Source of the DNA: Flavobacterium sangjuense
GTDB lineage: Bacteria; Bacteroidota; Bacteroidia; Flavobacteriales; Flavobacteriaceae
Assembly: GCF_004797125.1 (NCBI RefSeq)
Contig: NZ_CP038810.1
Coordinates: 3,038,001-3,102,000 of the forward strand
Length of the DNA: 64,000 nt
Direction: 5' to 3'
This document shows, one piece after another, positions 26,417 through 35,277 of this stretch. Position 1 is the stretch's first letter, and each line of letters opens with the position of its first letter. The translations under genes were made by a program, and so were the position numbers. Under the pieces are notes generated by a model, which was not told the DNA's origin, ran no database searches, and was given only the letters and a program-made list of their open reading frames with translations.

Positions 26417-27079
26417 ATGTCATCACACCACATCGTTCGCGACGACCAGGAACCAGCTTTAATCATTGCCAATGGTGAAGCCTGCAGTTCAGAATTATTG
26501 GGACAATTATTAGAATGGTCGCCTTTAGTCATCGTTTTAGATTCGGCTATAGAACGTGTTTTAGAATTGGGAATCAAAGTGGATGTATTATTAGGCGATT
26601 TTGACCGAGGTTTTGATATCAATCATTACAAGGAAAAACAATACCCAATTGAAATCGTATATGCTCCAAATCAGGACAAAACCGATTTAGAAAAAGCATT
26701 TGATTATTTAATCGAAAAAGGTCACAAAGCAGCAAATGTTATTTGGGCAACCGGAAGACGTGCCGATCACACCATTACCAATTTAACGAATATTGTCGCC
26801 TACAGAAATCTTTTGAAAGTCGTGATTCTCGATGACCATTCAAAAGTGTATTTGTTGCAAAACAACTTTGAAAAATGGTACACTGCCAATACAATTTTGT
26901 CCTTGATTCCGATTGGAAAAGTAACCGGAATTACCACTAAAAACCTTTTCTATTCTTTAAACAACGAAGACTTAACCATTGGTTACCGAACCGGAAGCAG
27001 TAATCATGTTACCGAAGACGGCATCGTTTCGATAACTCACAAAGAAGGCGATTTATTATTAATGGAATGTTGGGATTAA
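26417..27079 (+). CDS. Thiamine pyrophosphokinase
   Basis: A 220-aa enzyme that converts thiamine to thiamine pyrophosphate with ATP. The N-terminal catalytic domain has ANGEACSSELL, VVLDSAIER, LLGDFDRG (metal and nucleotide binding) and NQDKTDLEKAFDYL, then the family signature GRRADHTITN. The C-terminal beta-sandwich (about 140-220) binds thiamine (GYRTGSSNHVT). No TPP riboswitch is seen upstream. The rlmF gene follows 6 nt later, forming an operon of unrelated functions. Confidence 0.92.
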   Translation: MSSHHIVRDDQEPALIIANGEACSSELLGQLLEWSPLVIVLDSAIERVLELGIKVDVLLGDFDRGFDINHYKEKQYPIEIVYAPNQDKTDLEKAFDYLIEKGHKAANVIWATGRRADHTITNLTNIVAYRNLLKVVILDDHSKVYLLQNNFEKWYTANTILSLIPIGKVTGITTKNLFYSLNNEDLTIGYRTGSSNHVTEDGIVSITHKEGDLLLMECWD

Positions 27080-27085
27080 ACTGAA

Positions 27086-28075
27086 ATGAAAAAAAATCAA
27101 AATACCACAGACTCAAGTCCACAGAGCGAACAGGCGAGGCAAAAATCAGGTTTGCACCCCAGAAATCCTCATCGGTTTCGTTATGATTTTGAACAATTAA
27201 TATCCGCTTGCCCTGAATTAAAAGAGTTTGTTTCTGTGAATGAACACCAAGTAGAGACAATTGATTTCAGTAATCCCGAAGCAGTAAAAGCACTTAACAA
27301 AGCCTTACTCATATCAAATTACGATATTCAAAACTGGGACATTCCTACCGGTTATCTTTGTCCGCCAATTCCCGGGCGCGCTGATTATATTCACTACATC
27401 GCCGATTTATTAGCTACAACTAACAACGGAATTATTCCTGAAGGAGAAAACACAGTTGGTTTGGATATTGGTATTGGTGCCAATTGTATTTATCCAATCA
27501 TTGGAAATTCGGCTTATGGCTGGAGTTTTGTCGGGACAGATATTGACGAAAAAGCGCTTCAGAACTGCAAGAAAATCATAACTAATAATCCAAAGCTAAT
27601 TGATGTTATCAGTTTGCAATCACAAGTAGAATCACGATTTATTTTTAAAAATATCATTCTGCCCGAAGACAAATTTGCTTTTACCATCTGCAATCCGCCA
27701 TTTCATTCGTCGGCTGAAGAAGCTGCGAAAAGTGCCTTGCGAAAAGTCAATACCTTAGAAAATAAGAAATCCGATAAGCCAGTCTTAAACTTTGGTGGAC
27801 AAAACGCTGAACTTTGGTGCAAAGGTGGCGAGATTGGTTTCATCACGCAAATGATTTATGAAAGTGCCAAATATCCAATGCAGTGCTTATGGTTCACAAC
27901 TTTAGTTTCCAAAAAAGACAATCTGAAAAGCATTTATAAAATATTAAACAAAGTCGGTGCTGCAGAAATCAAAACCATCGATATAGCTCAAGGCCAAAAG
28001 ATAAGCCGAATTGTAGCCTGGACATTCCAATCTCCAAAACAACAACAAGATTTTATCAATTCATCAAACACATGA
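27086..28075 (+). CDS. rlmF: 23S rRNA (adenine1618-N6)-methyltransferase
   Basis: A 329-aa SAM-dependent methyltransferase modifying A1618 of 23S rRNA. Hallmarks: N-terminal [32 protein letters not shown] motif [15 protein letters not shown], and the N6-adenine catalytic motif NPPFHSS (about 203-209). The N-terminal 20 residues are polar and disordered. Its ATGA end overlaps the Nudix gene start by 4 nt. Confidence 0.95.
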   Translation: MKKNQNTTDSSPQSEQARQKSGLHPRNPHRFRYDFEQLISACPELKEFVSVNEHQVETIDFSNPEAVKALNKALLISNYDIQNWDIPTGYLCPPIPGRADYIHYIADLLATTNNGIIPEGENTVGLDIGIGANCIYPIIGNSAYGWSFVGTDIDEKALQNCKKIITNNPKLIDVISLQSQVESRFIFKNIILPEDKFAFTICNPPFHSSAEEAAKSALRKVNTLENKKSDKPVLNFGGQNAELWCKGGEIGFITQMIYESAKYPMQCLWFTTLVSKKDNLKSIYKILNKVGAAEIKTIDIAQGQKISRIVAWTFQSPKQQQDFINSSNT

Positions 28076-28653
28076 GTAATCCAAAAATCGAAATCCTAAA
28101 AAATGAAATCCTTTCGGATAATTGGTACACACTCCGAAAAGTAACCTACAACTATCTCAAAAAAGATGGCCAATGGGAAACACAATCACGGGAAGCCTAT
28201 GACAGAGGAAATGGCGCCACGATTTTGCTGTATAATAAAAATACAAAAACAATTATCCTGACCCGTCAATTCAGATTACCAACCTATTTAAACGGCAATG
28301 AAACCGGAATGCTGATTGAAGCCTGCGCTGGTTTATTGGATAAAGACAACGCCGAAGAATGCATTCGCAGAGAAACCGAAGAAGAAACCGGCTATAAAAT
28401 TTCATCAGTTGAAAAAATATTTGAAGTTTATATGTCACCTGGTTCGGTAACAGAAATTGTCCACTTTTTTACTGCTGAATATACCAAAGACATGAAAATC
28501 AATGATGGCGGTGGCGTTGCTGATGAGCAGGAAAATATTGAAGTGTTAGAACTTGATTTTGATAAAGCTTATGACATGATAGCATCAGGAGAAATCAAGG
28601 ATGCGAAGACAATTATGTTGTTGCAGCATGCAAAAATTAATTTATGCTGGTAG
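28072..28653 (+). CDS. Nudix hydrolase, NudK-like (GDP-mannose pyrophosphatase)
   Basis: A 193-aa protein with a complete Nudix box ([20 protein letters not shown], then GY) at about 84-105. Other parts ([44 protein letters not shown]) match the ADP-ribose/GDP-mannose pyrophosphatase branch, closest to NudK. It hydrolyses a nucleoside-diphosphate sugar; the exact substrate cannot be told from sequence. Translationally coupled to rlmF. Confidence 0.88.
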   Translation: MSNPKIEILKNEILSDNWYTLRKVTYNYLKKDGQWETQSREAYDRGNGATILLYNKNTKTIILTRQFRLPTYLNGNETGMLIEACAGLLDKDNAEECIRRETEEETGYKISSVEKIFEVYMSPGSVTEIVHFFTAEYTKDMKINDGGGVADEQENIEVLELDFDKAYDMIASGEIKDAKTIMLLQHAKINLCW

Positions 28654-28753
28654 GGTAAATGTGGTGCAAAAATGTTTTCAGTGTAATTAATCAAGCATTA
28701 CATATACAATTCAAATTTAACCACTTTTTATTCTGTATTAATTCATAACTGCC

Positions 28754-29176
28754 ATGAAACGTATTTTAACTCTTTTCCTTTTGTGTGTATCCATTTGCAC
28801 TTATTCTCAGGAAGCAAACACACTGCAAAATTCATTTTCAAAAGCCAAACAGGAACATAAAAAAGTATTGTTCTTCTTTTCCGGATCCGACTGGTGTTCC
28901 CCTTGCGTAAAATTTAAAAGAAGTTACATCGATTCAGAAGCTTTTAAAGATTTCTCAGCTTCAAATCTTATTGTCTTTAATGCTGATTTTCCGAGACAGA
29001 AAAAAAATGCCTTATCCAAAGAACAAACTTCAGAAAACGAAAAATTAGCCGAAAAATATAACCCAAACGGGTTGTTTCCGTTAATCATTTTATTTGACGA
29101 AAACGGAAAAATAATCCGTAAATGGGAAGAATTACCACAAGAAACAGTTGCTGAATTCATCAGTAATTTGAAATAA
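28754..29176 (+). CDS. Exported thioredoxin-family protein, first gene of DUF4266/DUF3570 cassette
   Basis: A 140-aa precursor: signal peptide 1-19 (TLFLLCVSICTYSQE) and a thioredoxin-like fold with the active site DWCSPCVKF (C48, C51) and NPNGLFPLIILFDENGK with the cis-Pro at the FP pair. Predicted to work as a thiol oxidoreductase in the periplasm. It lies 10 nt before apbE, and the four genes to 31542 are tightly packed on one strand, so it is probably part of one redox module. Confidence 0.88.
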   Translation: MKRILTLFLLCVSICTYSQEANTLQNSFSKAKQEHKKVLFFFSGSDWCSPCVKFKRSYIDSEAFKDFSASNLIVFNADFPRQKKNALSKEQTSENEKLAEKYNPNGLFPLIILFDENGKIIRKWEELPQETVAEFISNLK

Positions 29177-29186
29177 TCAGATAGTT

Positions 29187-30107
29187 ATGCAACTCAAAAA
29201 GCAAACCCGATTAATGGGAAATCAATTTGAATTCACATTGATAGAGCAAAACGAAATCATTGCTCAGGAACTTTTTGAAATTGCCATTGAAGAAATCAGA
29301 AGAATAGAAGCTTTACTGACGACATTTTCAGAAAAAAGCGTAACATACACTATAAACCAAAATGCCGGAATTCAGCCTGTGGCAGTAACCGAAGAAGTTT
29401 TTCAGTTGATAAAAAGAAGCCAGTTTATTTCTAAAATCACGCAAGGTGCATTTGATTTGAGTTATGGCAGCATTGATAAACGATTTTGGAATTTTGATTT
29501 GAATATGACTTCATTGCCTGATGCTGAAACTGCCAAAAAATCGGTTGCGCTGATTAATTACGAGAACATCCTATTGGATGAAAATAATCAAACCGTATTT
29601 TTAAAAAACAAAGGTATGAGGATAGGTTTTGGTGGAATTGGAAAAGGATATGCGGCCGAAATGGCAAAGAAAAAACTATTAGAAAATAACGTTCTAAGCG
29701 GAATTGTAAATGCTTCCGGAGATTTATCTGCCTGGGGTTATCAGGAAAATGGCGAACCTTGGACCATTGGCGTTGCCGATCCAAATCAGAAAAAATCACT
29801 TTTTTCTACGTTCAAAATAACCAACAAAGCTGTGGCAACTTCAGGTAATTACGAGAAGTTTGTGCTTATTGACAACAAACGATATTCGCATACCATTGAC
29901 CCCAAAACAGGTTTTCCTGTTTCGGGTATAAAGAGTGTTACCATTATAGCAGAAAATGCCGAAATCGCAGATGCACTGGCAACTCCTGTAACGGTTATGG
30001 GAATTGCTGTTGGAATGGATTTCATCAACCAATTAAAAACCATAGGCTGTATCATTATTGATGATAATGACAAAACCTATTTTTCTAAAAACATTACTAT
30101 TTCCTAA
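29187..30107 (+). CDS. ApbE-family FAD:protein FMN transferase
   Basis: A 306-aa member of the ApbE family, which attaches FMN from FAD to a Thr or Ser of a target protein. Conserved blocks: TQGAFDLSYGSIDKRFWNF (about 86-104), GFGGIGKGYAAE (about 148-157), GIVNASGDLSAWG (172-184), YSHTIDPKTGFPVSG (233-247) and ADALATPVTVMG. Unlike most ApbE proteins there is no signal peptide; an in-frame TGA at 29169 leaves ATG 29187 as the only usable start. It is therefore predicted to be cytoplasmic, although its neighbours are exported. Confidence 0.93.
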   Translation: MQLKKQTRLMGNQFEFTLIEQNEIIAQELFEIAIEEIRRIEALLTTFSEKSVTYTINQNAGIQPVAVTEEVFQLIKRSQFISKITQGAFDLSYGSIDKRFWNFDLNMTSLPDAETAKKSVALINYENILLDENNQTVFLKNKGMRIGFGGIGKGYAAEMAKKKLLENNVLSGIVNASGDLSAWGYQENGEPWTIGVADPNQKKSLFSTFKITNKAVATSGNYEKFVLIDNKRYSHTIDPKTGFPVSGIKSVTIIAENAEIADALATPVTVMGIAVGMDFINQLKTIGCIIIDDNDKTYFSKNITIS

Positions 30108-30117
30108 ATAAATAATT

Positions 30118-30327
30118 ATGAAGAAGTTTCTTTTAATCCTTATCCTAACCTATTCTCTTTCTTCCTGCGAATCGGTTAAAGAATACCAGAAAGCAAAAAT
30201 TAATGATGCCGAAATGGTATTGACTTCCAAAAAAACCGAAAAATTCGAAAACACTTTTCAACTCTACAGAGAAGGCAGTTCGGGTGCCAATGGTGGCAAA
30301 ACCGGTGGCGGTTGTGGTTGTAATTAA
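30118..30327 (+). CDS. DUF4266 lipoprotein with Gly/Cys-rich tail
   Basis: A 69-aa precursor: hydrophobic signal 3-14, lipobox LSSC (Cys17), short helix KEYQKAKINDAEMVL, then REGSSGANGGKTGGG ending CGCN. The mature part is only about 52 residues. The tail has two Cys (66, 68), suited to metal binding or a disulphide, and the SSGAN stretch loosely recalls the GAT-type flavinylation site but has Asn where Thr would be modified. It starts 10 nt after apbE and ends 12 nt before the DUF3570 gene. Function unknown. Confidence 0.85.
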   Translation: MKKFLLILILTYSLSSCESVKEYQKAKINDAEMVLTSKKTEKFENTFQLYREGSSGANGGKTGGGCGCN

Positions 30328-30339
30328 TAATTTGAACGA

Positions 30340-31542
30340 ATGAAAAAAAGAGTAATTTCAGCAGCAGTTCTTGCACTAATGTTTTCTTTTCAGGCTAAAG
30401 CCCAAAATGATACAATCGCAACAAACTATAAAAAACAAAAACTGAAAATTGAAGAAATCAATTTCATTTCGAGTTACTACACACAAGATGGCGACAATTC
30501 GGCCGTAACTGGTGGCGTTGGAACTGAAAAATTGACTGATATCGCAACTAACCTTGAAGTCATTTTATCTAAAAAAGATAAAAAGAATAACATTCACAGT
30601 TTTGACCTTAATCTTGGTGTTGACAGTTATACTTCGGCTTCATCAGATAAAATTGACCCAAGTTCCGTTTCATCAGCTTCTTATCAGGACGTTAGGGTTT
30701 ATCCTTCTGCCGATTATAATTATACCAATGTGGAAAAGAATTATGGCTTGCATGCCGGTGTTTCTTTCTCTGCCGAGTTTGATTATACTTCAATTGGTGC
30801 CAACATCGGATTTACAAAAACTTCTAAAGACAAAAATCGGGAGTTTTCAGTCAAGGGAATGGCATTTTTTGATACCTGGAAAGTAATCCTGCCCATTGAG
30901 CTGAGGGACGATCCATCAGATAACGAAGCCAATCATTTGGACACAAAGCCGAGGACTTCCTATAATTTAGGATTGACTTTATCTCAGGTTATTAATAAGA
31001 AATTCCAAATTGCACTGCTAGCAGATCTTGGCTATCAGGAAGGATTATTGGCAACCAAATTCAATAGGGTTTACTTTGATGATTTGAGTGTAAATTCGGA
31101 AAAATTGCCTTCAACCCGTATTAAAATTCCGGTTGGCTTAAGAGCAAATTACTTTTTAAATGATCGAATTATTCTGCGTACTTTTTACAGATACTATTAT
31201 GACAATTGGGGAATTAATTCTCATACAATTAGTTTGGAACCAAGCATTAAATTAACCGCTTTTTCTTCCTTGTCATTGCCATATCGTTTTTATGCTCAAA
31301 GTGAAGCCAAATATTTTAAGCCAATCAATCAGCATCAGGCAATTGATGAGTTTTACACCAGCGATTATGATTTGTCTAAATTCAGTAGTAACATGATTGG
31401 ATTAGGCTATCATTTAACCGATAGTGATAAAGGTATTTTTAATATAAAACGAATACATAGCCTGGAATTGCGATATGGTTATTACACCCGAAATAATGGT
31501 CTGGATTCGCACATCATTACGTTAGCATTGCAGTTTAAGTAG
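30340..31542 (+). CDS. DUF3570 outer-membrane beta-barrel-like protein
   Basis: A 400-aa precursor with signal peptide (1-21, ending SFQAKA). The mature N-terminus carries the family signature DGDNSAVTGGVGTEKL (50-65), DSYTSASSDKID (95-106) and SSASYQDVRVYPS (111-123); the rest alternates hydrophobic and polar residues with aromatic girdles and ends in the aromatic-rich strand ALQFK, as an outer-membrane barrel would. Last gene of the thioredoxin-ApbE-DUF4266-DUF3570 cassette. Function unknown. Confidence 0.88.
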   Translation: MKKRVISAAVLALMFSFQAKAQNDTIATNYKKQKLKIEEINFISSYYTQDGDNSAVTGGVGTEKLTDIATNLEVILSKKDKKNNIHSFDLNLGVDSYTSASSDKIDPSSVSSASYQDVRVYPSADYNYTNVEKNYGLHAGVSFSAEFDYTSIGANIGFTKTSKDKNREFSVKGMAFFDTWKVILPIELRDDPSDNEANHLDTKPRTSYNLGLTLSQVINKKFQIALLADLGYQEGLLATKFNRVYFDDLSVNSEKLPSTRIKIPVGLRANYFLNDRIILRTFYRYYYDNWGINSHTISLEPSIKLTAFSSLSLPYRFYAQSEAKYFKPINQHQAIDEFYTSDYDLSKFSSNMIGLGYHLTDSDKGIFNIKRIHSLELRYGYYTRNNGLDSHIITLALQFK

Positions 31543-31558
31543 TTAGCTTAAATATAAA

Positions 31559-31602
31559 TTACAAAGTTAAAAGTATACCGATTTCTGCTTTTAACTTTGT
31601 AA
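31559..31602. repeat. 15-bp perfect inverted repeat before uvrB
   Basis: TTACAAAGTTAAAAG (31559-31573) and CTTTTAACTTTGTAA (31588-31602) with a 14-nt loop. It continues into a degenerate run of 8-9-nt words (AACTTAGCT, ACTTTGTT, ACTCTGCA). No T run, so a weak terminator at best; the hairpin is in the DUF3570-uvrB gap. Confidence 0.75.
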
Positions 31603-31635
31603 CTTAGCTACTTTGTTACTCTGCAACTATAGAAG

Positions 31636-33624
31636 ATGAAATTCCAAGTCGTATCCGATTATAAACCTACCGGCGATCAACCACAAGCGATTGAGAAGCT
31701 TTCCAACGGAATTCTCAATAATGATAAATACCAGACTTTATTGGGTGTTACCGGTTCCGGAAAAACGTTTACCGTTGCCAATGTGATACAAAACATTGAC
31801 AAACCAACTTTAGTTTTAGCACACAACAAAACCTTAGCAGCGCAATTATACTCCGAATTCAAGCAGTTTTTTCCAAACAATTCGGTGCAGTATTTTGTGT
31901 CGTATTATGACTATTACCAACCCGAAGCCTTTATTCCGGTTACGGGAACTTATATCGAAAAAGATTTATCCATCAATGCCGAATTAGAAAAGCTGCGTCT
32001 AAGCACTACTTCTGCCCTGCTTTCGGGTCGTCGTGACATTATTGTAGTTTCTTCGGTTTCGTGTTTGTATGGAATTGGAAATCCGGTAGAATTTCAGAAG
32101 AATGTTGTTTCAATTGCCAAAGGCGAAATTATATCGCGTACCAAATTATTGCATCGTTTAGTGCAAAGTTTATACTCAAGAACCGAAGCCGATTTTACGC
32201 CCGGAACGTTCCGAATTAAAGGCGATACCGTTGATGTTTTTCCGAGTTATGCTGATGAACCGTATCGTGTGCATTTCTTTGGTGATGAAATTGAAGAAAT
32301 AGAAGCCTTTGATGCCAAAAGTTCCAAGGTTATAGAACGCTATGAAAAACTGAATATTTATCCCGCGAATATGTTTGTGACTTCGCCAGATGTATTGCAG
32401 GCTGCTATTTGGGACATCCAACAGGACTTAGTAAAACAAGTCGATTATTTCAAGGAAATTGGGAAACATCTCGAAGCAAAACGTTTGGAAGAACGCACCA
32501 ATTTTGATTTGGAAATGATACGCGAATTGGGTTATTGCTCCGGAATTGAGAACTATTCCCGTTACTTGGACAGACGTTCTCCGGGAACGCGCCCTTTCTG
32601 TTTACTGGATTATTTTCCCGATGATTATTTAATGGTTGTGGACGAAAGCCACGTAACAATTTCACAGGTTCACGCCATGTATGGAGGCGATAGAAGCCGA
32701 AAAGAAAATTTGGTCGAATATGGTTTCCGATTGCCTGCCGCGATGGATAATCGTCCGTTGAAGTTTGAGGAATTTGAAAGCATGCAAAACCAAGTCATTT
32801 ATGTTTCGGCAACGCCTGCTGATTACGAATTAGAAAAATCTGAAGGAATTTATGTTGAGCAGGTTATTCGTCCGACAGGATTATTAGACCCTATTATAGA
32901 AGTACGTCCGAGTCTGAATCAGATTGATGATTTAATAGAAGAAATACAAGTACGTTGCGAAGCTGACGAAAGAGTTTTGGTGACAACTTTAACCAAAAGA
33001 ATGGCGGAAGAACTTACCAAATATCTAACTAAAGTTTCGATTCGTTGTCGTTATATTCATTCCGACGTGGATACTTTGGAGCGTGTAGAAATTATGCAGG
33101 ATTTGCGTAAAGGTTTGTTCGATGTGTTAATTGGAGTGAACTTATTGCGTGAGGGTTTGGATTTACCCGAAGTTTCACTTGTGGCTATTTTAGATGCTGA
33201 CAAAGAAGGTTTCCTTAGAAGCCATCGCTCGTTGACACAAACCGTTGGTCGTGCCGCGCGAAACGTAAACGGGAAAGCGATTATGTATGCTGATAAAATT
33301 ACCAACAGTATGCAAAAAACAATAGACGATACCAATTACCGCCGCGAAAAACAAATAGCTTACAACACTTTGCACAAATTAGAACCAAAAGCACTGAATA
33401 AAAGTTTGGGAAGCGCTTTGGGAAGCAACTCAGTTTCCACACAATACTTTGAAGACAAAATTGCCAAAGCTGCCGAACCCGAAAGTTTGTATTTATCCAA
33501 ACCCGAAATCGAAAAGAAAATCCGTGATGCCCGAAAAGCGATGGAAAAGGCGGCCAAAGATTTGGATTTTATGCAGGCCGCTAAACTGCGTGATGAGATT
33601 AAGAGTTTGCAGGAAAGGATTTAA
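31636..33624 (+). CDS. uvrB: Excinuclease ABC subunit B
   Basis: A 662-aa nucleotide-excision-repair helicase-like protein. Walker A GVTGSGKT (37-44), the damage-inserting beta-hairpin YYDYYQPEAFIP, VDESHVTI (motif II), VLVTTLTKRMAEE and LLREGLDLPEVSL helicase motifs, QTVGRAARN (motif VI) and a C-terminal UVR domain (about 622-660; DFMQAAKLRDEIK) that binds UvrC. Full-length. The GNAT gene begins 12 nt after it. Confidence 0.98.
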   Translation: MKFQVVSDYKPTGDQPQAIEKLSNGILNNDKYQTLLGVTGSGKTFTVANVIQNIDKPTLVLAHNKTLAAQLYSEFKQFFPNNSVQYFVSYYDYYQPEAFIPVTGTYIEKDLSINAELEKLRLSTTSALLSGRRDIIVVSSVSCLYGIGNPVEFQKNVVSIAKGEIISRTKLLHRLVQSLYSRTEADFTPGTFRIKGDTVDVFPSYADEPYRVHFFGDEIEEIEAFDAKSSKVIERYEKLNIYPANMFVTSPDVLQAAIWDIQQDLVKQVDYFKEIGKHLEAKRLEERTNFDLEMIRELGYCSGIENYSRYLDRRSPGTRPFCLLDYFPDDYLMVVDESHVTISQVHAMYGGDRSRKENLVEYGFRLPAAMDNRPLKFEEFESMQNQVIYVSATPADYELEKSEGIYVEQVIRPTGLLDPIIEVRPSLNQIDDLIEEIQVRCEADERVLVTTLTKRMAEELTKYLTKVSIRCRYIHSDVDTLERVEIMQDLRKGLFDVLIGVNLLREGLDLPEVSLVAILDADKEGFLRSHRSLTQTVGRAARNVNGKAIMYADKITNSMQKTIDDTNYRREKQIAYNTLHKLEPKALNKSLGSALGSNSVSTQYFEDKIAKAAEPESLYLSKPEIEKKIRDARKAMEKAAKDLDFMQAAKLRDEIKSLQERI

Positions 33625-33636
33625 TTTAAGATTAAA

Positions 33637-34146
33637 ATGAATTACCATTTCAGAAAGGCGACTTTAGTAGAAATTCCACAAATATGGACTATCATTCAGC
33701 AAGCCATAGCCCGCAGAAAGAATGATGGAAGTCAGCAATGGCAGGATGGCTATCCAAACGAAACCGTTATTCAGCAGGATATCGAAAAAGGTATTGGTTA
33801 TGTTTTACTTGATGACAATACCGTTGCAGGTTATGCTGCTATTCTTTTCAATGACGAACCTGCCTATGAACAGCTAAAAGGAAGCTGGCTGACCAATGGC
33901 GATTTTGTTGTAGTGCATAGAGTTGCTATTTCTGATGACTATTTAGGGAAAGGCTTAGCGCAGAAAATTTTCCTTTTTACGGAAGATTTGGCAATAGACA
34001 ACAACTTCTTCAGCATCAAAGTAGATACTAATTTTGATAACATCCCTATGCTTAAAATTCTTGAAAAATTAGGATATACCTATTGTGGCGAAGTGACATT
34101 CAGAGGTGGTGTTAGAAAAGCTTTTGAGAAAGAATTGTTTAAATAA
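33637..34146 (+). CDS. GNAT-family N-acetyltransferase
   Basis: A 169-aa acetyltransferase fold: RKATLVEIPQIWTIIQQA (N-terminal strand/helix), VLLDDNTVAGYAAILF, VVVHRVAISDDYLGKGLAQKI (acetyl-CoA pyrophosphate loop with the Q/RxxGxG/A-like DYLGKGLA) and a C-terminal LEKLGYTYCGEVTF. Substrate unknown. Downstream of uvrB by 12 nt and followed 7 nt later by the KOW-like gene. Confidence 0.88.
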   Translation: MNYHFRKATLVEIPQIWTIIQQAIARRKNDGSQQWQDGYPNETVIQQDIEKGIGYVLLDDNTVAGYAAILFNDEPAYEQLKGSWLTNGDFVVVHRVAISDDYLGKGLAQKIFLFTEDLAIDNNFFSIKVDTNFDNIPMLKILEKLGYTYCGEVTFRGGVRKAFEKELFK

Positions 34147-34153
34147 TACTTTT

Positions 34154-34333
34154 ATGAAACCGGAAAATCTAAAAGACGGAGATCAATGCAATGTGACTAG
34201 TGGAACACATAAAGGAAAATCCGGCAAAGTCAGAGACATCAATATCAGTAAAACTGGCCACATTACCATTACGGTTGAACAGGAAAATGGTGTCCGATTT
34301 AAAACACTTGGTAAAAATGTGGTGAGGGTTTAA
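34154..34333 (+). CDS. Small KOW-like domain protein, 59 aa
   Basis: A short cytoplasmic protein from ATG 34154 (MKPENLKDGDQC). GDQCNVTSGTHKGKSGKVRDI is the KOW pattern seen in L24, NusG and related RNA/ribosome-binding proteins, followed by a second strand pair (HITITVEQENGVRFKTLGKNVVRV). The longer frame from 34106 overlaps the GNAT gene and is unlikely. RNA or ribosome binding is inferred only from the motif. Confidence 0.75.
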   Translation: MKPENLKDGDQCNVTSGTHKGKSGKVRDINISKTGHITITVEQENGVRFKTLGKNVVRV

Positions 34334-34367
34334 TTTAACTTCTCTTGAAATACTTCAAATATATTTC

Positions 34368-34375
34368 TATTTTTG
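34368..34375 (+). promoter_or_regulatory. Promoter -7 element (TATTTTTG) of the AraC-type gene
   Basis: TAnnTTTG match 43 nt before the TTG start at 34419. Confidence 0.5.
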
Positions 34376-34418
34376 CACCGTAAGTTGTTAAAAATCAAAA
34401 CATAACACACAGCAAGCA

Positions 34419-35222
34419 TTGAGCAGCACTGTCTACATACCGAAAACTAAGTATCTCAAACAAGTGATTCGTTCAATTTGGCAAACTAACTATCAAACTC
34501 GTTATCAACATGAAATTATTATACCTAAAGGAATTGTAGAGATTATTTTTGATTTAGGTGACAGTGCTCCTATTCAAAGCACAATTTATACTAAACATTT
34601 TCAACTTCCAAAGTGTTTCATCAATGGCTTCAATACCCATCCCATTCAGATTAAACTTCCCGAACATCATTTTTTCTTTGGTGTGCAGTTTCATCCGATT
34701 GCCATTAAAGATTTTTTTAAAGTTCCGGCCAGCGAATTCTCAAATCTGGCTATCGATTTAACGCTGCTTTCTCCATCATTTAACTATTTGTGGCATCAAC
34801 TTGCTGAAGCAAAAACATTTGACGAAAGAGTGCTTATTATTTCCAAATGGTTAGAGACAAAAATCATTGAAACACAACCCCGGGATATCTTGCTAAATTC
34901 CTTTTTAGAAAACAACAATCCGCATACTACCATCAAAGAACTTTCGGATACAGTCTTTTATTCGCCAAGACATGTGTCCAGAAAAATTAGTGAACATACC
35001 GGAATGAATTCAGAGCAATTTTTACTCTACAAAAAATACCTTCATGCAGTTCATTTGATGCATCATACTGAACTTTCCTTAACCGAAATTGCCCACGACA
35101 GTAATTTTACCGACCAATCGCATTTTACCAAAACATTCAAGACTTTTACTCAAATTACGCCCAAAGAATACAGACAAAATAAAGGTTTTGTTCCGGGACA
35201 CATCAATAAAGATGTCCGTTAA
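34419..35222 (+). CDS. AraC-family transcriptional regulator, TTG start
   Basis: A 267-aa regulator. The frame has no ATG before about residue 200, and an in-frame TAA at 34389 closes it upstream, so TTG 34419 is the likely start. The N-terminal ligand domain (about 1-150; HEIIIPKGIVEIIFDLGD, FFFGVQFHPIAIKDFF) resembles the DUF6597 type; the C-terminal double helix-turn-helix (about 165-260) has IKELSDTVFYSPRHVSRKI and EIAHDSNFTDQSHFTKTFK. It probably regulates the membrane-protein gene 55 nt downstream. Confidence 0.88.
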   Translation: MSSTVYIPKTKYLKQVIRSIWQTNYQTRYQHEIIIPKGIVEIIFDLGDSAPIQSTIYTKHFQLPKCFINGFNTHPIQIKLPEHHFFFGVQFHPIAIKDFFKVPASEFSNLAIDLTLLSPSFNYLWHQLAEAKTFDERVLIISKWLETKIIETQPRDILLNSFLENNNPHTTIKELSDTVFYSPRHVSRKISEHTGMNSEQFLLYKKYLHAVHLMHHTELSLTEIAHDSNFTDQSHFTKTFKTFTQITPKEYRQNKGFVPGHINKDVR

Positions 35223-35277
35223 ATACAATTTTCAGAGTTGATTAAATATCATTTTTGCATAAAAAAATAATCAAAAA

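Noticed and set aside
30554..30886. 110-aa ORF inside the DUF3570 gene
   Set aside because: It lies in a different frame inside a well-supported gene and has no domain.
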